64,000 nucleotides of DNA, from contig NZ_JAPENX010000001.1 in the NCBI RefSeq assembly GCF_026341815.1, positions 6,386,001 through 6,450,000 of the forward strand, in the 5' to 3' direction. This stretch comes from Streptomyces sp. NBC_00572. GTDB lineage: Bacteria; Actinomycetota; Actinomycetes; Streptomycetales; Streptomycetaceae. The notes under the pieces were generated by a model that saw only the letters and a list, made by a program, of their open reading frames with translations, ran no database searches and was not told the origin of the DNA. This document shows positions 32,937-41,425 of this stretch, piece by piece; position 1 is the stretch's first letter; each line of letters opens with the position of its first letter. A program made the translations under genes and the position numbers.

Positions 32937-34182
32937 GGACCTCGGAACCCCACAGACCGATCGGTGCCAGCGGGCCGCCGTACCGGTCGGGCTTGCTCTC
33001 CGGGCGCCGCAGGAGCGTCCCGTAGAGGAAGTCCACGGCGCCCGTACGGTAGGCGTCGTCGTCCTCGGTCGTCTCGATCTCCTCGATCCGCCGCACGAGT
33101 TCGCGGACGCATTCCACGATCTCCGCCTTGGCCCCCAGGGCGCGCCGCCCCTGCCCGTCCTCCGTGAACAGCCCGTGCGCGGCCAGCCAGGTACCCAGCG
33201 CGAACCCCGTACCGGAGTCGAAGTTGCGCAGCGGCTCGGGCTGCGCCGGGTAGCGGAAGAGCCGCTCCAGAAGGACGTACTCGAAGACGACCGGACCGAA
33301 CGGCACGTCCTCCTCGAAACAGGCGATCGCCGTCTTCATGTCGACCTTGAGCTCCTCCAGGAGCCCGGGCCGCCACTTCGTCTTGAGCGACAGGTGCTGG
33401 TCGAGCGGCCGGGGTCCGGTGTGGTGGAAGTAGTCGTGCAGGTAGCCCCAGACGCACCTGGCCTGGTACACGTCCTCGGGGTCGATCCCGGGGGAGACGA
33501 GCCCGGTGTCGCCGGCGAACGGAGACGGGCCGCACAGGCGCTCGGTGATCGCCAGGGTCTGGGCGTAGATGTCGACGTGCCGGTTGAAGAAGAACCAGGC
33601 GAAGTTCTGGTGTGTGCACCGTGTCGCCGCTGGGATGTTCTCGGGGAAGAACACCACGCAGTTGCCCTCGCGCAGTCCCCGCGAGGCGGAGAGCAGCCGG
33701 GTCGACTGGAAGACGGCCTTCGGGTGCGGATACACGTCCTGCAGGTACGGCGTGCAGTCGGGGTCCTGCCGGACCACCGAGAACGCCTCGATGTGGACCT
33801 CGTGACGGTCGCTGTTGGGGAGGATCACCGGCCCGATGTACGCGGCGGCCTCACCGTCCTGGGGAGCGGGCACCGCGTCCCGGGTGGCGTCGAAGTTCGG
33901 CACGCCCTCGCACCCGGTCTCCGCCCACACCGCCAAGTCGGCGAGTGTGGCCGATATCTGACGGTCCGACAGGAACCCCGAGAGCCCCTCGACGGCTGCA
34001 CGCACCTCGTCGAGGGCCGCGATCGGATCCCCGTCCCTCTCGCCGCTCCGCACCTCGCGGAAACGGTCGACGGCGGGCACAACTCGACGTTCGAAATCCA
34101 GAAGCTCGGCAACGGTACGCGGACCCACTCCACCCCCCACAGCAATGGCCCCATACACGGAGCCGTGGGCCCCGTTCGTCAC
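32929..34182 (-). CDS. DUF6421-like protein of unknown function
   Basis: A protein of up to 417 aa that resembles the DUF6421 family of actinobacteria, from memory. It is rich in His/Glu clusters that could bind metal: CTHQNFAWFFFNRHVDIYAQ, WGYLHDYFHHTG and CFEEDVPFGPVVFEYVLLERLF. No signal peptide or membrane segment is visible. It is the first gene of the 13-gene operon. The GTG start at 34182 is uncertain: a promoter-like TTGACA (34202-34207, minus strand) would put the transcription start close to it, and GTGs at 34140 or 34128 are alternatives. An oxygenase- or hydrolase-like metalloenzyme is possible but unproven. Confidence 0.8.
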   Translation of the reverse strand: MTNGAHGSVYGAIAVGGGVGPRTVAELLDFERRVVPAVDRFREVRSGERDGDPIAALDEVRAAVEGLSGFLSDRQISATLADLAVWAETGCEGVPNFDATRDAVPAPQDGEAAAYIGPVILPNSDRHEVHIEAFSVVRQDPDCTPYLQDVYPHPKAVFQSTRLLSASRGLREGNCVVFFPENIPAATRCTHQNFAWFFFNRHVDIYAQTLAITERLCGPSPFAGDTGLVSPGIDPEDVYQARCVWGYLHDYFHHTGPRPLDQHLSLKTKWRPGLLEELKVDMKTAIACFEEDVPFGPVVFEYVLLERLFRYPAQPEPLRNFDSGTGFALGTWLAAHGLFTEDGQGRRALGAKAEIVECVRELVRRIEEIETTEDDDAYRTGAVDFLYGTLLRRPESKPDRYGGPLAPIGLWGSEVHV

Positions 34183-34201
34183 ACCTACGTCGTCACACCT
34201 A
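34176..34201. promoter_or_regulatory. 12-bp direct repeat at the head of the 13-gene operon
   Basis: TCGTCACACCTA occurs twice (34176-34187 and 34190-34201), two bases apart, next to a minus-strand TTGACA at 34202-34207. A second promoter candidate on the minus strand is TTGTTT-18 bp-TAGCGT near 34228-34257. The repeat could bind a pathway regulator. Confidence 0.45.
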
Positions 34202-34351
34202 TGTCAAAGCACTGCCGGTCGCCTGGGACGCTAACACTCCAACTCGGCTTGAAACAATGGATGTTTGAAGATCGTGGCATCAACTCGTCGACCTGCGCAG
34301 ATGCGCCGGGGCGCACCGGAGCGCGCCGGGGCCGCATCGTCGGCCGTGTCG

Positions 34352-34990
34352 TCATCTCCGCGACGGTGCGCGGAGCGCCGCACGAGCCGCTCCGTACGCC
34401 ACGGCGGGGTCGGGGTGGGGCGTGGCGGCCGGCTGCCAGGTGCCGTAGCGCTCCACGTACGGGTGCCAGAGGCGGTCGGGGCCGTACCGCAGCTGGACCC
34501 GCGCGGGCGCGTCGGTGAGGTGGTTGTGGTGGCGCTCCACGGGTGAGGTGGGGGAGGGGCGGAGAGGCTGGACGGCATGCTCGGCGGCGGCGAGCAGGTC
34601 GGGATCGGCCGGCTGCGGCGCGAGGAAGGTGGCGACGCCGGGCCGCCCGCCAAACCGGTGGGCCGTGGCCAGAAGTCTCATCCGGCCGACAGGCAGGTCG
34701 AGTTGGGCGGCGGCGCGTTCCTGATGGGTGTCTCCGGTCCGGGCCACGAAGCGGGCGATGTCCGCGGTGACGTCGTCGACGCCGTCGGCTCGGTCGGTCC
34801 CGGTGTCTTCGGCACCGGCCCCACCGACGCCGGTGCCGACGCCGGTGCCCGTTTCGCCGTCGTCGAGGAGGGTGGCCGCGCGGAGCGCCGCGTCGGCGAC
34901 GAGTGCGCGCAGCGCGTCGAGCCCGGGAAGCGGCGCCGGTGGCGGCTCGGTGTGGGTGTCCAGTACGGAGATGAGGTCGGGGGAGGTCAC
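34352..34990 (-). CDS. Small partner of the SNF2 ATPase, related to SWIM-protein tail
   Basis: A 212-aa protein translationally coupled to the SNF2 gene (ATGA overlap). A low-complexity Gly/Thr/Asp stretch (about residues 45-70) is followed by a helical domain. Its C-terminus, VQLRYGPDRLWHPYVERYGTWQPAATPHPDP, resembles what I remember of the C-terminal region of Streptomyces SWIM zinc-finger proteins that usually accompany SNF2 helicases. The CxC...CxH zinc motif itself is absent. It may be a shortened relative that retains the helicase-contacting part. The function is not known. Confidence 0.7.
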   Translation of the reverse strand: MTSPDLISVLDTHTEPPPAPLPGLDALRALVADAALRAATLLDDGETGTGVGTGVGGAGAEDTGTDRADGVDDVTADIARFVARTGDTHQERAAAQLDLPVGRMRLLATAHRFGGRPGVATFLAPQPADPDLLAAAEHAVQPLRPSPTSPVERHHNHLTDAPARVQLRYGPDRLWHPYVERYGTWQPAATPHPDPAVAYGAARAALRAPSRR

Positions 34991-37900
34991 GACGAGCCTC
35001 CCAGGCCGACGAGATCCGCGAGTTCACGGTCGGAGAGCCGGGCGATTCCGGCGTCGCCCGTGCCCAGGACCGTTTCCTGCAAGGCCCTTTTGTGCGTGAG
35101 GAGTTGGTCGATCCGGTCCTCGATCGTGCCGCGGGTGACGAGTCGGTGGACGGTGACGGTGTGCCGTTGCCCGATCCGGTGCGCGCGGTCGGAGGCCTGG
35201 TCCTCGACGGCGGCGTTCCAACTGCGGTCGAAGTGCACGACGTGGCTGGCCCGGGTCAGGGTGAGACCGGTGCCGCCCGCTTTGACGGACAGCACGAACA
35301 ACGGCGAGCGGCCCGCCTGGAACGCGTCGACCAGTTCCTGCCGCTGCCGGGTGTCCAGACCGCCGTGGAGGAACAGCGGGCGATGGCCGAGGTGTGTCAG
35401 GTGCTCGGTGAGCAGTCGGCCCATCGTCACGTAACTGGTGAAGACGAGCGCCGCCTCGCCGCGCGAGGTGATCGTCTCGGCGAGCTCGGCGAGCGCTTCC
35501 AGCTTGGCCGACCGCGCGGTGAACTCATCCACCCGGGCCGGGCCCGGGTGTTCCTCGCCCCAGTAGTGGGCGGGGTGGTTGGTGATCTGCTTCAGGGCGG
35601 TGATCAGCTTGAACACCAGGCCGGAGCGGGCGAGGGACGGGGAGTGGGCGAGCTGTTCCATCGTCTCGCGGACGACGGCCTCGTAGAGGGCGATCTGCTC
35701 GGCGGTGAGCTCGACGATCCGCCGGGACTCGACCTTCGCGGGCAGCTCGGGGGCGACATGGGGGTCGGTCTTCCGGCGGCGCAGGAGGAACGGCGCGATC
35801 AGCCGGGCGAGGGCGCGCGCGGCAGGACCGTCCGGGTCGCGCTCGGCGGCGGCCGCGTACCGCGAGCGGAAGGTCTTCAGCGGCCCGAAGAGTCCGGGAT
35901 TGGCCCAGTCGAGCAGCGTCCACAGCTCGGAGAGGTTGTTCTCCACCGGGGTCCCGGTCAGGGCCAGGCGGTTGGCGGAGGTGAGTCCGTGCAGACGGCG
36001 GGTGGTGGAGGAGGCGTGGTTCTTGGCGTGCTGCGCCTCGTCCGCGATCACCAGGTCCCAGGCATGGGAGCCGAGTTCGTCGTCGCGTCGCAGCACGCCG
36101 TACGTGGTGAGGACGACGGTCCGCTCCCCGGCGAGCTCCAGGCTCCGCCGGGTGCCGTGGTAGACGGTGACATCGAGCTGCGGGGCGAACCGACGGAACT
36201 CCCGCTCCCAGTTGGTCACCAGCGACGAAGGGCACACCACGAGGACCGGGCCGCGCTGCCCGTTCTCGTACCGGTGCAGGGTGTACGAGATGGCGGTGAG
36301 GGTCTTGCCGAGCCCCATGTCGTCGGCGAGGACGGCGCCGAACCCGATCCCGCCGGTGTGCGCGAGCCAGGAGAGTGCCCGTGCCTGGTAGGCGCGGAGT
36401 GTGGCATCGAGCCCGGCGGGGGCCGGAACGGCGGCGGCGTGCTCGCCCCGGCGCAGGATGTCGACGATGACGGCGAGGTTCCCGCCGGCCCGGCACTGCA
36501 CCGTCCGGCCGTCGACGTTCACGGTGCCGGTGAGGGCGGCGGTGAGGGCGTCGATCCCGGCGAGGGGGCCCAGCGCCCGACGGCGTACGCGCGCGACCGT
36601 GAGGGGATCGAGCAGCACCCACCGGCCCCGGACCCGGACGAGGGGGCGGGCGGCCTCCGCGAGGGCGTCCATCTCGGCCTCGCTCAGCACGTCGCCGCCG
36701 AGTGCGAGCTGCCAGCGGAAGTCGAGCAATGCCTGGAGGCTGAAGCGGGGTGCGCCGCCGGCGGTGCGGGTGCCGGGATCGCCGTCCGATCCGACGGCGT
36801 CCTCCGTCCCGACGACCGTATGGGCGGACAGCAGGTCGCGCAGACCGGACGGCCACCGCAGCACCACACCGTCGGTCGCCAAGTCGGCTTCGGCGGCAAG
36901 GAGTTGAGTGATCCCGGACGTGTCCGCCACCAGTCGTTCGGGCGAGGAGAGCAGTCCGTTCAGGACCGCGCAGCCACGGGCCGCACGCTCAAGGCGGCGC
37001 CGTACGCGCTCCCGCAGGTGGTACGGCTCGACGCCCGCCACCGGATCCCGCGCGATGCCGAGCAGGCCGGCGGCGATCTCGCCGTCCGGCTCGTCCCGGT
37101 CGACCACGACCAGCAGGCGGCCGGTGAGTCGCCCGGCGGTGGCTTCCTCCTCGGACGGTTCGGCGAACTCGACGACGAGGCCGGTCGGTGGTCCGGGGCT
37201 CAGCCGGTCCTCGACCGCGTCCAGCCAGGGCCGTACCCGCTCGGCCTCCGCTTCGGGGAGCGGACTGCCGGTCGGCGCGAGGAAGGGGCCGGTGCCGAAG
37301 AGGACCGCGGCCGGAGGGCGCAGCAGTGTGTCGGCCAGCGCGTCGAGGAACCACGCCACGGCGTCCACCGCGGCCGGATACCGGCCTCCGTCGGCCACGG
37401 CATGGGCGCGGGGCGACATACGGCGGGCGAGGTCCTCCGCGGCGCGTGCGGTGGCGTCCGGCAGCGGTCCCATGCGCCAGCGGTCCACCCCCTCCGGGGT
37501 GAGCGCCGGCTGGACGAGCCCCGCGGCGACGGTCCGGAGCCCGAGCCGGGCCGCGTGCTCCCACTCCGCCGCCGTCGGATGCCACCCGGCGGCCCGGTCC
37601 CGGCGCAGCAGTACGGGGACGGCCTGGGCCAGCGGAACCCGCCAGCCCACCACCGGTACGGGCCCGGGAGCCGGACGCACCAGCAGCGAGCGGCGCGCCG
37701 GTGACAGCGGGGCCGGAAGCTCGACGCCCGGCATGGGAGCCCCGTCGGCCCGGTGGAGCAGTAAGCCGGCCGGTTCGCTGTCGGCCGGGAGGAAGGAGAC
37801 GGCGCACCCGGCCGCGAGCGCTTCCGCGATGACGTCGTTCATCCCGACCCGCGGCACCGGGCTCGGTACGGGCGGGCGGGCATCGGCGGCGCCCGCCGCC

Positions 37901-39243
37901 CGAGGCCGCGGGCTGGGCGCGGCGGGGGGCCGCGGCGGGGGCACGGCGGACGGTCGCGCCACCCGCGCCGGGGGAGTGGACTCGGCGTCGAGAGCGACCA
38001 GTTCCTCCATCAGCGCGGACGCGGCCGCGCGACGTGCGTCCGCCCGCACCTTCGCCCGGCGGGTGACGGACACCTCCGCGCCCGTACGGGCGAGCGTGCA
38101 GGTGTAGGTGCACGTGACGCTCTTCGGCGCGGTCGCGAACGTCGACTCCGGCTTGGAGATGACCTCCAACTGGGTGTACTTGTTCAGGTACTTCACCGGA
38201 TCCTGGCCCGTCGGCACCGGCTGGATCCGTACCGACCGGGACGGGCCGCCGTCGCCCGCCGCCCGCTCCTCCGCCGGCTCCGGAAGCCCGGTGAGTTCCG
38301 CCAGGAGGGCGACCGCGCCGAGGTGCGCGGCCTGCCGCCGGTCGCGTGCCGTGCGCTCGGCGCCGTCGAGGGTACGGCCGTCGGCGCCGTCCCAGCTCCA
38401 CCGGCAGGAGAATCCCCCGGCCGACGCGACCACCGTGTGCCGGGGCTCCGCGCCCCGTTCGTCCGCGTGCCAGCGCAGCAGTGTGGCCGCCGAGGACTGC
38501 ATCCGCGCCGCGAGGCGGAGGGCGTGAACGCGCAGCTCCCGCCACGCCTGCCCCTGCGTGCCGAACAGCAGGAGATGGACGTCCCGATGCCGCAGCCGCG
38601 CCGATCCCGACCTGCGGACGACCTCCGCCGTCAGCTCCTCACCCGGTTCGCCGGCCGCCGACACCCGCGTGCGCAGCAGCGCCTCGAAGGCCTCCGTCCT
38701 CATGCCGGGCAACGTCAGCCGCCCGCCGGCGGTTTCCCCGGCCGGTCCCGCGACCCCGGCGAGCCGGTGGAGCATCGCATGGGCGGCGGACCTGCGGGCG
38801 AGCGACTGCGTCGGCGCGCTCCGGGCCGGGCCGGTCACCTGGGCGTCGCCGGGGCCGAGTCGTACCGCCGCCGTGTGCAGGACGTGCCCGTCCGGCAGGT
38901 GCTCGGCGGACTCGTCGTACGTCAGCGGGGGCCAGAACTCCAGCTGCGCGTGCGCCGTGAGGATCTGCTGGGGTACCTCCGGCGTGTCCGTGAGTCCCTC
39001 GACCGCGAGGCGGCGGGCGGTCAGCCAGGCCGGGTGGTCGTCGGTCACGAGGAGGAGCATCCGCAGGTCCCGTTGGGTGAGCCGTCCCGACCGTGCCAGG
39101 CTTTCCGCCTCGGACACGACGTCGGGATCGAACCGGCCCGCCACGACAGCCCTCTTGGCCCGCTCGTGCCACGCGGGCCGCACTGCGGTTCCCGCGGGAA
39201 CGGACCGGCGGATGTCTTCGGCCGACTGAGAACGACCAGCCAA
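34987..39243 (-). CDS. SNF2 family DNA/RNA translocase with dsRBD-like N-terminal repeats
   Basis: A SWI2/SNF2 ATPase of about 1,418 aa. The C-terminal engine has ADDMGLGKTLTAISY (Walker A), IADEAQHAKN (Walker B), ALTGTPVENNLSELW, and motif VI in ASDRAHRIGQ. The N-terminal about 430 residues hold three segments with the pattern of double-stranded-RNA-binding domains. They end SLARRSAAHAMLHRLAG, RDRRQAAHLGAVALLAEL and ADARRAAASALMEELVAL. The first two are each preceded by a similar helical block (RLTQRDLRMLLLVT and RLRHRDVHLLLFGT). A TTG at 39243 has GGAGGG seven bases upstream and is preferred; the ATG at 39264 is in frame. A minus-strand TATACT -10 lies at 39285-39290. Confidence 0.92.
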   Translation of the reverse strand: MAGRSQSAEDIRRSVPAGTAVRPAWHERAKRAVVAGRFDPDVVSEAESLARSGRLTQRDLRMLLLVTDDHPAWLTARRLAVEGLTDTPEVPQQILTAHAQLEFWPPLTYDESAEHLPDGHVLHTAAVRLGPGDAQVTGPARSAPTQSLARRSAAHAMLHRLAGVAGPAGETAGGRLTLPGMRTEAFEALLRTRVSAAGEPGEELTAEVVRRSGSARLRHRDVHLLLFGTQGQAWRELRVHALRLAARMQSSAATLLRWHADERGAEPRHTVVASAGGFSCRWSWDGADGRTLDGAERTARDRRQAAHLGAVALLAELTGLPEPAEERAAGDGGPSRSVRIQPVPTGQDPVKYLNKYTQLEVISKPESTFATAPKSVTCTYTCTLARTGAEVSVTRRAKVRADARRAAASALMEELVALDAESTPPARVARPSAVPPPRPPAAPSPRPRAAGAADARPPVPSPVPRVGMNDVIAEALAAGCAVSFLPADSEPAGLLLHRADGAPMPGVELPAPLSPARRSLLVRPAPGPVPVVGWRVPLAQAVPVLLRRDRAAGWHPTAAEWEHAARLGLRTVAAGLVQPALTPEGVDRWRMGPLPDATARAAEDLARRMSPRAHAVADGGRYPAAVDAVAWFLDALADTLLRPPAAVLFGTGPFLAPTGSPLPEAEAERVRPWLDAVEDRLSPGPPTGLVVEFAEPSEEEATAGRLTGRLLVVVDRDEPDGEIAAGLLGIARDPVAGVEPYHLRERVRRRLERAARGCAVLNGLLSSPERLVADTSGITQLLAAEADLATDGVVLRWPSGLRDLLSAHTVVGTEDAVGSDGDPGTRTAGGAPRFSLQALLDFRWQLALGGDVLSEAEMDALAEAARPLVRVRGRWVLLDPLTVARVRRRALGPLAGIDALTAALTGTVNVDGRTVQCRAGGNLAVIVDILRRGEHAAAVPAPAGLDATLRAYQARALSWLAHTGGIGFGAVLADDMGLGKTLTAISYTLHRYENGQRGPVLVVCPSSLVTNWEREFRRFAPQLDVTVYHGTRRSLELAGERTVVLTTYGVLRRDDELGSHAWDLVIADEAQHAKNHASSTTRRLHGLTSANRLALTGTPVENNLSELWTLLDWANPGLFGPLKTFRSRYAAAAERDPDGPAARALARLIAPFLLRRRKTDPHVAPELPAKVESRRIVELTAEQIALYEAVVRETMEQLAHSPSLARSGLVFKLITALKQITNHPAHYWGEEHPGPARVDEFTARSAKLEALAELAETITSRGEAALVFTSYVTMGRLLTEHLTHLGHRPLFLHGGLDTRQRQELVDAFQAGRSPLFVLSVKAGGTGLTLTRASHVVHFDRSWNAAVEDQASDRAHRIGQRHTVTVHRLVTRGTIEDRIDQLLTHKRALQETVLGTGDAGIARLSDRELADLVGLGGSS

Positions 39244-39359
39244 GAGGGGACCCTCCGTACACATAACGTGATGAGACGTGCGCGCTCAGTATACGGAGGT
39301 GAGGAGTTCGCGATCTTCCAACCGTCGGGGGACCGACCGCAGTTGCCCGGGAGCGCGGA

Positions 39360-39392
39360 ACTGCCCCGCACGCCGGGGGCGTACGGGGCAGT
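39360..39392 (-). terminator. Hairpin terminator after cbtA
   Basis: ACTGCCCCGCACGCC and GGCGTACGGGGCAGT form a 15-bp stem with one wobble, 22 bp downstream of the cbtA stop codon on the minus strand. Confidence 0.7.
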
Positions 39393-39414
39393 CCGTGCGG
39401 AGTCGTCCTGTCGA

Positions 39415-40239
39415 TCAGCCGGGGATCGGCGCTCCGACCGTGGCCTGGGCGTCGACGGCGGACGTCCGGCCGGCCAGGACCTTCTGGGCGAGGAAACCGA
39501 AGACCACGCCGAACACCGCCCACAGCACGGCCTGGACGGCGAGCGAGGCCACCCTGAACTCCCAGAGGAGAGCGGCGGGGAAGCCCGCCTTGACCGCGTC
39601 GTCGTTCGCCGGGAGCAGCGCGAAGGCGACGCCCGTCACGACGATGAACCCCGCCGCGGCGGCCAGGGTCGCGTTCCAGTTGCCCAGACGCGGTGCGAGT
39701 CGCCGTCCCGCGATCACCGCCGCGAGCCCGAGCAGCACGCTGAGCAGGATCATCAGGAAGAACAGCGTGGTGCGCTTCCCGATCGTGTCCGGGTTGCCGA
39801 CGGCCGGCGGGGTCGCCGGATACTTCAGGAACGGCACCAGATAGACGGTGGTGAACGCCGCCGCCGCGGTCAGCGCCGCGGTCGCCCGGGGGCTGAACCG
39901 GCCGACACGGCCGAGCGCGAAGGAGAACGCGAGCGCGGCGATGCCGCCGAGCGCCACTCCGTAGACGAGAACACCCGTGGCCAGGCCGAAGGTCGACTGG
40001 ACGGGGCGGCTGACCGCCTCCTCTTCCTCCGCGGCCTCGGCGGCGGCCGTGCCACCGTGACCGGCGTGCGCCGCCGGCGCGGCGTGCGCCTCCTGGGCGG
40101 CCTGGGCCTCCTCGACCGCGATGGCGCCGTTCACGGGCGGTTCACCCACCACGTAGGCGACGGCGAAGGCGAGGAGACCGGCGATCAGGCCCGCGAGCAT
40201 GCCGCGGACCAGCAGGGATCTGACAGTTGAGGCGTGCAT
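39415..40239 (-). CDS. cbtA: CbtA family cobalt transporter component
   Basis: A 274-aa integral membrane protein with about six hydrophobic segments. The first membrane segment (GMLAGLIAGLLAFAVAYVVGEP) is followed by an extracytoplasmic Ala/Glu/His-rich loop, including EAHAAPAAHAGHGG, that may bind metal. This and the conserved LKYPATPPAVG segment are CbtA hallmarks. I chose the ATG at 40239, preceded by GAGAGG, because the longer frame reaching 40299 overlaps cbtB. It lies 14 bp after cbtB, downstream of a cobalamin riboswitch, which supports cobalt uptake for B12 synthesis. Confidence 0.92.
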   Translation of the reverse strand: MHASTVRSLLVRGMLAGLIAGLLAFAVAYVVGEPPVNGAIAVEEAQAAQEAHAAPAAHAGHGGTAAAEAAEEEEAVSRPVQSTFGLATGVLVYGVALGGIAALAFSFALGRVGRFSPRATAALTAAAAFTTVYLVPFLKYPATPPAVGNPDTIGKRTTLFFLMILLSVLLGLAAVIAGRRLAPRLGNWNATLAAAAGFIVVTGVAFALLPANDDAVKAGFPAALLWEFRVASLAVQAVLWAVFGVVFGFLAQKVLAGRTSAVDAQATVGAPIPG

Positions 40240-40253
40240 GTGCGGATCGCCTC

Positions 40254-40481
40254 TCAGTGGCAGGGGAAGCCGAGCAGGTGACGACCGTCGTGCACCCACT
40301 CGTGCACGTCGGAGCCCGCGATCAGGGAGGTGGCACCCTGCTCGGCGCCCACGAAGTACAGCGCGATGAGCGCGAGAAGGCCGACGAAGAACGCCCAGGG
40401 AAGGACGGCCCGCACGGGCAGCGGGGCCGGAACGGCCACGGAAGGGGCGGAAACGGCAGCGGAGACGACAGCCTCGGCCAT
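40254..40481 (-). CDS. cbtB: CbtB family cobalt transporter small subunit
   Basis: A 75-aa single-membrane-segment protein. The hydrophobic segment (LPWAFFVGLLALIALYFVGAEQG) is followed by the C-terminal metal-ligand cluster DVHEWVHDGRHLLGFPCH, characteristic of CbtB. The ATG at 40481 follows a GGAGG ribosome-binding site. It is the first gene after the cobalamin riboswitch and immediately precedes cbtA. Confidence 0.93.
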   Translation of the reverse strand: MAEAVVSAAVSAPSVAVPAPLPVRAVLPWAFFVGLLALIALYFVGAEQGATSLIAGSDVHEWVHDGRHLLGFPCH

Positions 40482-40514
40482 GATGGAACCTCCTGCGGGA
40501 ACTCGCGTCCCAGA

Positions 40515-40665
40515 CGGTGGTGCAGGACGACGGTCCACGGGTCTGACTTGCCGCGACGACGCCCCCGTGAACGGAAGGGCGGCACCCGGCATACAGTGGC
40601 GCGACCGTGCCGGATTCTCACCGGACTTCCGTCTCGCCGTCGTCACGCTCTTCAAATGTCGCCCG
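40515..40665 (-). ncRNA. Cobalamin (AdoCbl) riboswitch controlling cbtBA
   Basis: On the minus strand, in the leader of cbtB, the conserved blocks appear in order: a 5' segment near AAGTCCGGTGAGAATCCGGC (about 40609-40628), the B12 box GCCACTGT (40593-40600) and the 3' block GGCAAGTCAGACCC (about 40539-40552). High cobalamin should reduce expression of the cobalt transporter. Outer boundaries are approximate. The rest of the 314-bp gap (40482-40795) holds the cbtB ribosome-binding site and the unmarked start of the divergent gene. Confidence 0.93.
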
Positions 40666-40795
40666 ACCGTACCGCGCACCGAGGGCGTCGCCAAGGGCGT
40701 GAGGCCTGAATCACCTTCGCACGCCCCCTCGGGGCGGGCCGTCGGCCCGGCGCTACCCTTGGCGCCGCCCCAGGCGCCGACCGAAAAGGAAGCCG

Positions 40796-41425
40796 ATGAC
40801 CGTCCGGCTGACGCTGATCTCCCCCGCGACCAGCGGAGCACTGCGAGACGTCGGGTTCGACGACGACAGTCCCCTCGACCCCGAGGGAATCGCCCGTGCG
40901 GAATCCCTGGCGTCCGCCGTCGGCCCGTCCTCGCGCGCCTACTCCTCGCCGTCCGCGCGCTGCCGACGCACGGCGGAGGCCCTCGGTCTCCCGGCGGAAC
41001 CGGTGACCGAACTCGCCGGCTGCGCCATGGGACGGTGGAGGGGACAGACCCTCGCGGCCGTCGCCGCCGCCGAGGAAGCCGCGGTCGGCGCCTGGCTGTC
41101 CGACCCGACGGCGGCCCCGCACGGCGGTGAGTCCCTGCGCGCACTGCGGGTACGCGTCGGCGCCTGGCTCGACGGACTGCGGGCCGACTCGGGACGCGTC
41201 ACGGTCGTCGCCGAACCGGACGTCATCCGCGCCGCGCTGGTCCACGCCCTCGGGGCGCCGGACGAGGCGGCCTGGCGGCTCGACGTACGCCCCCTGACCG
41301 CCGTCCACCTGAGCGGCCGCGCCGAGCGCTGGAACCTGCGCGTCGGCGACCCTCTCGTGCCCGCTCAGACCCCGACCGCCACGGGTCAGGCGGCCGGGCG
41401 CTTCCACTCGCGCAGCAGCAGATAG
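40796..41425 (+). CDS. Histidine phosphatase-like protein without catalytic histidines
   Basis: A 209-aa protein of the phosphoglycerate-mutase/histidine-phosphatase fold. Fold landmarks are AYSSPSARCRRTAEALG, GRWRGQTLAAV and PHGGESLRALRVRVG. The N-terminal RHG motif is replaced by SPA (LISPATSGA) and the later SHG-type motif by AEPD (VVAEPDVIRAAL), so both catalytic His positions are lost. It is divergent from cbtBA, a neighbourhood known for such proteins in Streptomyces, and may be a regulatory or binding relative of CobC. The ATG follows AAGGAAG. The 3' end overlaps the convergent permease gene by 40 bp. Confidence 0.85.
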   Translation: MTVRLTLISPATSGALRDVGFDDDSPLDPEGIARAESLASAVGPSSRAYSSPSARCRRTAEALGLPAEPVTELAGCAMGRWRGQTLAAVAAAEEAAVGAWLSDPTAAPHGGESLRALRVRVGAWLDGLRADSGRVTVVAEPDVIRAALVHALGAPDEAAWRLDVRPLTAVHLSGRAERWNLRVGDPLVPAQTPTATGQAAGRFHSRSSR

